Shown here piece by piece: positions 35,831 to 42,946 of a stretch of 64,000 nucleotides of DNA. The stretch spans positions 241,432 to 305,431 of the forward strand of contig JAFIFE010000011.1 of the NCBI GenBank assembly GCA_020832185.1, given 5' to 3'. Every line of letters starts with the position of its first letter. Positions within the stretch are counted from its first letter, which is position 1. The notes beneath the pieces are model-generated. The model saw only the letters and a program-made list of their open reading frames with translations, was not told where the DNA came from and did not search any database. This DNA comes from Alkalibacterium sp. (GTDB lineage Bacteria; Bacillota; Bacilli; Lactobacillales; Carnobacteriaceae_A). The position numbers and the translations under genes are program-made.

Positions 35831-35861
35831 AAAAAGCGAAATAGTGACTATTTCGCTTTTT
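35831..35861 (-). terminator. Hairpin inside the ABC operon
   Basis: A perfect 13-bp stem (AAAAAGCGAAATA / TATTTCGCTTTTT) lies between the substrate-binding protein gene and the ATPase gene. On the minus strand it ends in TTTTT. It probably lets most transcripts stop after the binding-protein gene, giving more lipoprotein than transporter, a common arrangement. Confidence 0.7.
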
Positions 35862-35871
35862 ATGTTTTCTA

Positions 35872-36966
35872 CTATGGCATCAATTCTAATTCGACTTTTT
35901 CAACCCACTGATTCAAGTTTTCTCTTACGAAGTTCCAATCCACATCCATTGGTTCTGTTTGTTCAGCAATTTCCTGTAATCTTTCTGGTGCACTCTCTAC
36001 AGCAGATTCATTAACTGGAAGACCACCGAATTCTTCAACGAAAGCTCCCTGTATTTCAGCACTCCCGAACCAGTCTATAAACTCCTGAGCTGCAGTGTAA
36101 TCGTGATCATCCCCTTTATTGATTACACCAATCTGTTCACGCATAGTGATGACTCCCTGTTCAGGATTCACAATTTCTGCAGTAAAGCCAAATTCTTCTT
36201 CTGCGTTAGGAATACCTCCTAAGAAGTGATAACTCAAAGGAATCGTTCCTTCAGCAAAGTTCTGTAATTGCTCTTCATTTTCAGGGGTCTGATAGCCATT
36301 AGCTAAATACTGCTCGACTTCATCCCATCCTTCTTGAGCGATACCCATTTCCCCGTCTTCATCAATGTACTGCAGGATGATACTTAAGATCGCTTTCTGG
36401 TCAGTTCCGCCTCCTAGTGCTGCTGGTACACGGTATCTGCCTTCAAAGTCTTCCATATCACTTAAATCCTGCCAGTTTGATGGGGCTTCTTCTTCGCTGA
36501 CAAATTCCGGATTGTACATCATAAAGATACGCTGTTCGACTAATGGATGGAACATCTGATCACCGATCAATGCGTCGTCAGGTATTTCACCTACCCATTC
36601 CGGTTCATATTCTACGAGCAGTTCTTCGTCAACTAATTCAAAAAACATGGCTTCGTCCATTCCAAAGGCCACATCAGCCTGTGGTGAATTCGCCTCTGCC
36701 AGCAAACGGTTTAGAACTTCTCCCCCGCCACCTTCTACATATTGCATATCAAATCCTGCTTCAGTGGCCATATCATCGATCCACTCTTGTCTTCCACCTG
36801 CTAGTGAATTGGAGTAAACCAATACTTCTCTTGATTCACCCGAACTCTCTTCTGTTGTTCCTTCATCGTTTGTTGCAGGTGTTTCTGCTTCGTCTCCAGA
36901 AGCACACGCTCCTAGTAATAAAACTGCTGCTGATGATGTAAGTGTAGCTAACCATTTTTTAGACAT
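35872..36966 (-). CDS. ABC transporter substrate-binding lipoprotein (AfuA/FbpA/PhnS-like)
   Basis: This is an exported lipoprotein of 364 residues with lipobox LLLGACASG (Cys about residue 21) and an acidic linker. The type-2 periplasmic-binding fold shows VLVYSNSLAGGRQEWIDD, LNRLLAEANSPQADVAFGMD and later WFGSAEIQGAFVEEFGGLPV. This subgroup includes iron, 2-aminoethylphosphonate and sugar-phosphate binders. No conserved iron Tyr pair is evident to me. The GDPD in the operon favours an organic phosphate ester. That is inference. Confidence 0.85.
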   Translation of the reverse strand: MSKKWLATLTSSAAVLLLGACASGDEAETPATNDEGTTEESSGESREVLVYSNSLAGGRQEWIDDMATEAGFDMQYVEGGGGEVLNRLLAEANSPQADVAFGMDEAMFFELVDEELLVEYEPEWVGEIPDDALIGDQMFHPLVEQRIFMMYNPEFVSEEEAPSNWQDLSDMEDFEGRYRVPAALGGGTDQKAILSIILQYIDEDGEMGIAQEGWDEVEQYLANGYQTPENEEQLQNFAEGTIPLSYHFLGGIPNAEEEFGFTAEIVNPEQGVITMREQIGVINKGDDHDYTAAQEFIDWFGSAEIQGAFVEEFGGLPVNESAVESAPERLQEIAEQTEPMDVDWNFVRENLNQWVEKVELELMP

Positions 36967-37017
36967 GATTTATAGTCTCCTTTTTGTGTGTATCAGATTT
37001 AAGTTCCCCATGTATCG

Positions 37018-37650
37018 TTACTGAATGTCTATCGATTGAAGTCCCTTTATTTTATTTAGATCTTCTAATACGTCATTAATATCCAAATGAGTTATCATAT
37101 CAAACGATATCGTATATAAAGTCGCCTGATCAGCTTCATACGGATTGCTCTGAATACTTAGTATTTTCCAGTTATTCTCATTACACTTGGCAATGAACTG
37201 ATTAAATTCAGTAAATGTGTCGAATAAAATCAGGACGTCTACCTTCTTGCTTCTATTCACATACTTATTCTTAACTTTTTGAAACGAGGTCATGATTACC
37301 AGAAGTGCAAACCCTCCAGCTAACGCCCCTTCATAAAATCCAATACCTATTGCCAATCCAATACATGCCGCTGACCACAGTCCTGCTGCGGTAGTTAACC
37401 CCCGGACATGATTGTTATTCGTTACAATGATTGTTCCCGCTCCAAGAAAACCAATCCCACTGATGACTTGAGCCCCCATACGTGCTGGATCTCCCAGGGC
37501 ATACTGTTCAAAAATAAACTGATTCGTCATCATGACCATCGTAGATCCTAAACAGACCAGTATATAGGTCCTGAATCCAGCGGCATGATTCTTCAAATCA
37601 CGCTCTAACCCAATAATTCCTCCAACAACAACAGCAAGCAGTACTCGCAA
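37018..37650 (-). CDS. MgtC/SapB family membrane protein
   Basis: The protein has about five membrane helices with the MgtC signature: LAVVVGGIIGLERDLKNHAA at the start, then RMGAQVISGIGFLGAGTIIV and VRGLTTAAGLWSAACIGLAIG. A soluble ACT-like domain follows (about 145-210). Family members help survival at low magnesium or control phosphate and ATP balance. The TTG start listed has no ribosome site and shaves the N-terminus. An in-frame ATT codon at 37704, eight bases after AAGGGGG, would restore it (228 residues). Only 51 bases and no terminator separate it from the lipoprotein gene, so it may lead that operon. Confidence 0.82.
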   Translation of the reverse strand: MRVLLAVVVGGIIGLERDLKNHAAGFRTYILVCLGSTMVMMTNQFIFEQYALGDPARMGAQVISGIGFLGAGTIIVTNNNHVRGLTTAAGLWSAACIGLAIGIGFYEGALAGGFALLVIMTSFQKVKNKYVNRSKKVDVLILFDTFTEFNQFIAKCNENNWKILSIQSNPYEADQATLYTISFDMITHLDINDVLEDLNKIKGLQSIDIQ

Positions 37651-37830
37651 AGTGATGGTAAAAAAATTCAGTTGAGAAAGATCGAAAAAACTGAGGTCAC
37701 CAATACTTATTACCCCCTTTCAAACCGACTAATATATATAGTTAAGTAGTAGATTCTCTCCTCCTTAAATACAAATTTTAATGCGCTGATTCTATGAGTA
37801 ATGTTAATAAGTACATCCGATGTCTTGAAC

Positions 37831-37897
37831 CGGAACCGATTCCGACCTAAGTATAAAACGTTTACAATTTAATGTCAACTTATTAGAAACCGGTTTC
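37831..37897 (-). promoter_or_regulatory. Strong promoter flanked by two LacI-type palindromes
   Basis: On the minus strand TTGACA (complement of 37873-37878) and TATACT (complement of 37850-37855) are 17 bases apart. Palindrome GAAACCGGTTTC (37886-37897) lies just upstream of the -35 and CGGAACCGATTCCG (37831-37844) at the expected start site. Both have the CG-centred symmetry of LacI/GalR operators. A cre-like TGTAAACGTTTTAT lies in the spacer. It points at the mgtC-ABC-GDPD genes. Confidence 0.7.
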
Positions 37898-37904
37898 CCC
37901 ATAA

Positions 37905-38172
37905 TTTTACACTGTAAATTTATAACCGGACTTTTACATCCCCTTTCCCTTTGTTAAGGCCCCCTTTTTCTGATTTCCTTAACACTATAAATAAAGGGAT
38001 TTCTGATACATTTTACTGACTGATTCTATTTTCTGATTTTATACTCTCACGTATACCCTTGATTCTAAAAAATGAATCTTTACATTATACTCACGTTGAT
38101 TCAATATTATCCCTCCTCAAAGAACTGAAAGTGAGCTGAGTTCTATAGTCTGATTGACTAAAGAATATAAAA
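37905..38172. other. AT-rich intergenic stretch upstream of the mgtC promoter
   Basis: Mostly AT-rich sequence. TTCTGAT occurs three times (around 37968, 38001 and 38031). A 21-codon ORF on the minus strand (38039-38104) has a strong AGGAGG. No riboswitch or second promoter is recognised with confidence. Confidence 0.3.
38039..38104 (-). CDS. Possible 21-codon small ORF or leader peptide
   Basis: On the minus strand TTG begins seven bases after GAGGAGG and the frame reads MNQREYNVKIHFLESRVYVR-V before TAA. The ribosome site is stronger than in most genes here, yet the product resembles nothing I know. It could be a real small protein, a leader, or the remnant of a longer gene. Evidence is the ribosome site alone. 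Confidence 0.25.
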   Translation of the reverse strand: MNQREYNVKIHFLESRVYVRV

Positions 38173-38217
38173 AAAGACACCGGACTTAGAGAATGACTTC
38201 TCATGTCCGGTGCCTTT
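38173..38217 (-). terminator. Terminator after the SDR gene
   Basis: GGCACCGGACATGAG and the complementary CTAAGTCCGGTGTC pair on the minus strand and run into TTTTTT. It lies about 35 bases after the stop at 38251. Confidence 0.85.
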
Positions 38218-38250
38218 TCTGCTCCATAATTCTTTTTTTTCTTGCTCATG

Positions 38251-39456
38251 TTACATTAAAGCTTTTTCAATTTTCATCGCTGTTTTAGGATGTTTAAGCA
38301 TGGCCTTTTCCATTTTATAGGCGTGTTTAGGATGCTTGAACATTGCTTTTGCTTTGTTCTTATGAAATGCTTTCTTTACTTTACGCATCTTTTTTTTCTT
38401 ATAGCTGCTTGGCAGGAACAAGGTCAAGAGCGTTAAGAGTAATCCAATAAATGGGATCCAAAACAGGAACGGGTGCTTTTTAGCTTTTACCATATAACTC
38501 CCTTTGCGGGTCCATCCACTATTGGATCCTCTTTCTTTTAACTCTTCCCCTTTTCCATGCAAGACACTTTGATCCGGAGAATCGGCTGAACGGGACTCAT
38601 CGTAATTTGTTTTGTAAACAGATTTTTCCATGAAATGATCGGTAAACCTTGGAGCCAATGCGCCCATCAGGCTTAGCATTTTCGATTGTCCACCGACGTA
38701 CATGTCCCGAACCGGATGCTCTGCAGCATACAGGATGGCTTCTGCAACACTTTCAGGAGGGTACATCATTGCATCGTGAGAAGGCATATTGCTGATATAA
38801 CTCGCTGCATGATCTGCATAAGGCGTATCTACTCTAGCAGGGTGGATCTGGGCGATCACCACTGGAATATGGTCCTTCTCAGCTTCCATTCTAAGCGCGT
38901 CAGTTATGCTGTGCACGGCAAACTTGGAGGAAGAATAGGTGCCTTGTATCGGAAATGTACGGTTACCTGCCACACTACCCATATTAATCAATGCGCCTGG
39001 TGTCTCTTTTCCTTTGAAATGGTCTAATGCAGCTAAAGAGCCGTATACAGTTCCCCAGTAATTAGTATCAAACAACCGACGGGCCTCTTCTACCGGTATA
39101 TCTGTAACGTGCCCATAAAGAGCGACTGCTGCATTATTGACCCACGTGTCGAATCCACCGAACTCGGTGATCGCTTTTTGAGCCAGTTTATCCACATCTT
39201 CTTTTTTTGATACATCCATTTCCATGACCGTGACTTCTGCTCTGTCTTTAATCAATTCTTCTGCCAGTTTCATTAAGGCTTCATTCTCGCGACCAGCTAA
39301 CACGAGTTTAGCGCCTTTTTTTGCTGCCATTCGAGCTGTGACTAATCCTATTCCGCTGGTTGCACCTGTAATGACGATAACTTGATCCTTTAGTGACTTC
39401 AACTGTAATTTTAAACTGTTTAGTGGTTTTGTGTCTCTTACTTCTTTCTGTTCCAT
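38251..39456 (-). CDS. SDR family oxidoreductase with a membrane-anchored C-terminal extension
   Basis: Residues about 20-280 form a short-chain dehydrogenase: cofactor loop TGATSGIGLVTA, DMDVSK-like MEMDVSK, NNAAVALYG, and the catalytic Tyr-x-x-x-Lys in GTYSSSKFAVH. Residue choices after the second strand suggest NADP. An extra 120 residues follow: a linker, one membrane helix (LFWIPFIGLLLTLLTLFLPS) and a basic tail repeating HPKHAYKMEKAMLKHPKTAM. The tail puts the enzyme on the inner face of the membrane. The substrate is unknown. Confidence 0.85.
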   Translation of the reverse strand: MEQKEVRDTKPLNSLKLQLKSLKDQVIVITGATSGIGLVTARMAAKKGAKLVLAGRENEALMKLAEELIKDRAEVTVMEMDVSKKEDVDKLAQKAITEFGGFDTWVNNAAVALYGHVTDIPVEEARRLFDTNYWGTVYGSLAALDHFKGKETPGALINMGSVAGNRTFPIQGTYSSSKFAVHSITDALRMEAEKDHIPVVIAQIHPARVDTPYADHAASYISNMPSHDAMMYPPESVAEAILYAAEHPVRDMYVGGQSKMLSLMGALAPRFTDHFMEKSVYKTNYDESRSADSPDQSVLHGKGEELKERGSNSGWTRKGSYMVKAKKHPFLFWIPFIGLLLTLLTLFLPSSYKKKKMRKVKKAFHKNKAKAMFKHPKHAYKMEKAMLKHPKTAMKIEKALM

Positions 39457-39555
39457 GAAGATCCTCCTCTAAAAGTTTTGTTCCTTCTATATAAAATCTT
39501 ATCGAACATCACAGTGACTCTTCAACCATTAACACTTAGCGAGCGCTGGTATTCG

Positions 39556-40119
39556 TTAGAACCCATACCGGTCACTCTGTTCTTCCCATTCAGATTTCAA
39601 CAGACCGTATAAAATCATGTCAAAGTACTTTTCATCTATATATTCATTAGCTCGGCGCCTCCCTTCTTCCACAAAATCAAGTCGTTCAGGTATGCTCCTG
39701 CTCCTTTTATTCTCCGCTGCAGCCCATACTTCAAGCTTATTCAATTTAAGGTAATCGAACCCATAAACCAGCAAGGCTTTAACTGCTTTCGTCATAATGC
39801 CTTTCCCCTGAAACTCAGGCGCAATCCAGTACCCTATCTCAGCACTTTTCACAGTCCAGTTAAATTGTTTGAGGCTTACAGAACCCACTATATGGTCGTC
39901 AACTATTATCACATAGTGCATTCCTTTTTGGTGAGCAAAATCAAGCAGACTCTGCTGAGTACGCGAGGCGACATCATTCTCATCTTTAGTATACATAGCC
40001 CATGGCATCCACTCTTTCAAATGGTCTCTGGAAGAATCAATTAATGCATACAACTCCTCAGTATCATGGAAATCTTTTAATTTTAATGATATCTGATCAT
40101 TTATCTTATATTGGAACAT
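39556..40119 (-). CDS. RimJ/RimL-type GNAT acetyltransferase, copy 1
   Basis: This 187-residue protein matches ribosomal-protein-serine acetyltransferase-like enzymes (RimL/YdaF group). It opens FQYKINDQISLKLKDFHDTEELYALIDSSRDHLKEWMPW. The acetyl-CoA loop is PEFQGKGIMTKAVKALL and the beta5 region KLNKLEVWAAAENKRSRSIPERLDF. The next gene upstream is a clear paralogue with the same layout, so the pair arose by tandem duplication. Confidence 0.82.
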   Translation of the reverse strand: MFQYKINDQISLKLKDFHDTEELYALIDSSRDHLKEWMPWAMYTKDENDVASRTQQSLLDFAHQKGMHYVIIVDDHIVGSVSLKQFNWTVKSAEIGYWIAPEFQGKGIMTKAVKALLVYGFDYLKLNKLEVWAAAENKRSRSIPERLDFVEEGRRRANEYIDEKYFDMILYGLLKSEWEEQSDRYGF

Positions 40120-40223
40120 CCGCTTCTCCTTTGCTATTCAATTAGTCTAATTAAATCTTACTGATATCATTTTATTCTATTTTAGACAATTACAATACTA
40201 ATACTACTTCACCTGCGCAAAAA

Positions 40224-40251
40224 GAGCATTGACTCATCAATGCTCTCTTTT
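40224..40251 (-). terminator. Terminator between the two GNAT copies
   Basis: GAGCATTGA pairs perfectly with TCAATGCTC over a CTCA loop with A- and T-runs on both sides. It follows copy 2 on the minus strand, so the copies are separate transcription units. Confidence 0.8.
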
Positions 40252-40307
40252 TTAGCCCAATTCACTTCATGCTACTCATAAATAGTCAGTCAACACGTGA
40301 GGTTGTC

Positions 40308-40859
40308 TTATCTATTTGATGTTATCCATTCAGATTTTAGCATCCCATAAATCATCATAGTGTGGTATGTGCCTTTAATCAGCTCATTGTTTCGTCGCAT
40401 TCCCTCGTGCACAAAGTTTAATCGTTCGGGAATACTTCTACTTTTAAGATTGTCCTCTGCAGCCCAAATTTCAATTTTATCCAGTGATACATATTCAAAC
40501 CCATATGCCATCACTCCTTTTACCGCCTCAGTCATGATGCCTTTTCCTAAATAATCAGGAGCTAACCAGTAACCGATCTCAGCACTTTTCACATCCCACT
40601 GAAAATACTTAAGGCCGACTGTTCCTGCAATTTCTCCTTTATAGAGAATGACAAAATGCATGCCTTCCTGTTTTGAAAAATCAATAAGATTTCGTTTGAT
40701 CGACTCTATTATGTCTTTCTCGGTTTGAATTTTATCGACCCAGCTCAACCATTCACTCAAATGACTTCTCGAAGCATCGATCAGGTCAAATAACTCTTTA
40801 CTGTCAGTATGGTCTTCTAACTTTAATGATATGTCTTCATTCACTTTATATTCAAACAT
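40308..40859 (-). CDS. RimJ/RimL-type GNAT acetyltransferase, copy 2
   Basis: A 183-residue paralogue of the preceding enzyme: FEYKVNEDISLKLEDHTDSKELFDLIDASRSHLSEWLSW, then PDYLGKGIMTEAVKGVM and KIEIWAAEDNLKSRSIPERLNF. Roughly half the residues agree with copy 1 by eye, including the acetyl-CoA loop G-K-G-I-M-T. Such enzymes acetylate protein N-termini or small amines. The duplication may have split substrate range. Confidence 0.82.
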   Translation of the reverse strand: MFEYKVNEDISLKLEDHTDSKELFDLIDASRSHLSEWLSWVDKIQTEKDIIESIKRNLIDFSKQEGMHFVILYKGEIAGTVGLKYFQWDVKSAEIGYWLAPDYLGKGIMTEAVKGVMAYGFEYVSLDKIEIWAAEDNLKSRSIPERLNFVHEGMRRNNELIKGTYHTMMIYGMLKSEWITSNR

Positions 40860-40918
40860 ATGTGTCTCCTTAAGCTTTCACTCATTTTTTTATTCAAGAA
40901 TCTCTTTATCTTTTCTGC

Positions 40919-41461
40919 TTATAAACAAATTTTATCTATAGCATCCAGCACACTTTCAGCTACCAAGTGAGGAGTGCACTCTTTCCAGTACTCTCTATCA
41001 GTAGTCACACTTTCCTTGCCTTCACCTGTCAGCACTAATACCCCTTTTATTCCAGTTTCATATGCAAGCAACATATCATTCTTTCCAGAGTCACCAACTA
41101 TGTAACATTGCTCTAATTCCAGCTCAAAGTCATCTTTAGCTTTATATACTAATGCAGGAAGTGGTTTTTTGCATTTACATGAGTCACTTCTTCTATGGGG
41201 ACATACATATACCTTCTCAATAAAAACATTAGTCTCTTTGAGTTCTTCTATCAGTCGTTCTACCTCTCTTTTGAATACCTCCATAGATAATCTTCCATGC
41301 GCTATCTGACTTTGGTTAGTGATCACTATGTTTAGAAATCCAAACTCTTGAGCTTTTTTCAAGGCTGGAATCGTTTCTTTGAAAAAAACAAATTCATTTA
41401 TAAGTGTTGAAGAATTACCACCTAATGTTCCCAGTAAGTCCCAAATAATTGCCTTCTTCAT
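40919..41461 (-). CDS. HAD-superfamily (GmhB/HisB-N-like) protein lacking the second Asp
   Basis: This 180-residue protein resembles histidinol-phosphate and heptose-bisphosphate phosphatases. It has a zinc loop CPHRRSDSCKCKKPLP (Cys-x-His...Cys-x-Cys) and the metal motif IVGDSGKNDMLLA. The nucleophile Asp8 is present in IIWDLLGTLGG. However, the Asp two residues later, normally the general acid/base of DxDGT, is Leu10. Most phosphatases need it, so the enzyme may be inactive, slow or changed in chemistry. It is monocistronic. Confidence 0.75.
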   Translation of the reverse strand: MKKAIIWDLLGTLGGNSSTLINEFVFFKETIPALKKAQEFGFLNIVITNQSQIAHGRLSMEVFKREVERLIEELKETNVFIEKVYVCPHRRSDSCKCKKPLPALVYKAKDDFELELEQCYIVGDSGKNDMLLAYETGIKGVLVLTGEGKESVTTDREYWKECTPHLVAESVLDAIDKICL

Positions 41462-41614
41462 CTGAAACCTTCTCCCATTCTCACAATTTGTATAAATCTT
41501 CTTATGCCATCAGATTACTAATTACTTTTAATATAAAACATTGTATACTAACTTTAACATAATGATACACGTTTCATATACAAAATCTTCATCCATCTAG
41601 GGAGGAATCCACCT

Positions 41615-42748
41615 ATGCATTATCGTAGAATCGCTTTACTCATTAATCTGACAGTCATATTAACCGGTTGCGAGAATGACTCGACTGATGATCCTGAAGA
41701 ATTGTCTCTTGAAGAACAGAAAGAAGAGATATACACTTCACCTCAATCTGGTGACGATCATTATCTGAGGCTCGTAGAACGATCAGAACCGGTCTGGGCA
41801 GGCATCTCACATTCAAGACAATTTGGACGGATTGCTACAGACTTTGTAGCTGAGACAACTGACACTGAAGACCTTCAGTTTTTTGTCGATGACCTGATTG
41901 AAGGTTCGCAAAGGCAGCCCGGAATAGTGGATATGTCCGAACCGTATTATGGCTTGCAAATCGATTATGAGGATGGCTCGTCTGAGACCTTTCATTTGTG
42001 GATCACTCCCGAAGACGAACGTGGGGTTTTGATGGATACCATGGATACTCATTATATCTATACCTTCTCAGAAGAAGCTGCTGATCGGGTTCTTTCTCTT
42101 ATTCCCGAAGAACAGGTTTTAGATTCTCCGGCATATGCTGATTGGGTAGAAGGCAGCACATTTGGATTAACTGAAATCATAGAACCGTATTCTGATGAGA
42201 CGTTAGATGAACTGATTAACTACTATGATTACATTGTCAGGGGCACCTATACTACTAGTGAACCATCAGATGTACCGGACTCATGGGGAGATGAAAGCAT
42301 GGCCTTTTATTCTTTCGAGGTAGATCAAGTGCTGAAAGGTGACCTGTCAGACAATACTATTGAAGTAGGCCATCCACAGTACCTTACTTACTGGATAAGA
42401 GACCCTGAAACTGGCGAAGATCTCGGTGAGAGAGCAATAGATAATCCATATAATAGGTTACCAGAACCTGGAACAGATACACTGCTCTTTATAAGTGAAG
42501 GATCTGAAGAAGGTGAATTCTGGCGCTTTACGGACGCTTCAATTGCAGAAGTCCAGGAGGATGGCACACTTAAAGGAACCAGTGCTTTTTACGATTCTGA
42601 CTATGATTTCAGTGATCGAGTTGAACGCTTTGAAACAGATGGGAGCTGGGAAGTTGAACTGACGCTGCAGACGGCTGATTCTCATATTCCACTTACTGAT
42701 CCATTTGAAGGAACAACAGTTGAAGAATTAATTGACAGAATAGACTGA
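41615..42748 (+). CDS. Uncharacterised acidic lipoprotein
   Basis: This is a 377-residue exported protein with a short signal sequence ending in lipobox ILTGC (Cys about residue 20). The mature part is strongly acidic and rich in Asp, Glu, Tyr and Trp. Residues 195-290 have a strand-rich pattern (IVRGTYTTSEPSDVP, FYSFEVDQVLKGDLSDNTIEV) resembling extracellular beta-sandwich modules found in other Firmicute lipoproteins. GGGAGGA lies before ATG. Function is unknown. Confidence 0.7.
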   Translation: MHYRRIALLINLTVILTGCENDSTDDPEELSLEEQKEEIYTSPQSGDDHYLRLVERSEPVWAGISHSRQFGRIATDFVAETTDTEDLQFFVDDLIEGSQRQPGIVDMSEPYYGLQIDYEDGSSETFHLWITPEDERGVLMDTMDTHYIYTFSEEAADRVLSLIPEEQVLDSPAYADWVEGSTFGLTEIIEPYSDETLDELINYYDYIVRGTYTTSEPSDVPDSWGDESMAFYSFEVDQVLKGDLSDNTIEVGHPQYLTYWIRDPETGEDLGERAIDNPYNRLPEPGTDTLLFISEGSEEGEFWRFTDASIAEVQEDGTLKGTSAFYDSDYDFSDRVERFETDGSWEVELTLQTADSHIPLTDPFEGTTVEELIDRID

Positions 42749-42840
42749 TTTTAATTTTTATACGATTACAGATATGATCACGTGTGTTGTCATCATTAAG
42801 GGCTTATTCAGTAACGCTGACGAGTTTTTTAACAAACAAA

Positions 42841-42882
42841 CAGGAAGGGACTATTAGTTAGATGACTAATGGCCCCTTCCTG
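42841..42882. terminator. Bidirectional terminator
   Basis: CAGGAAGGG pairs with CCCTTCCTG, with an inner ATTAGT / ACTAAT stem. The minus strand continues TTTGTTTGTT. It lies between the lipoprotein gene and the convergent yfhO-like gene. Confidence 0.7.
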
Positions 42883-42946
42883 ATTTAAATAATTAAAAAC
42901 ACTTTGCTTAGGATTTGAACACTAAACCCATTTTTTTCGTGTTGCC

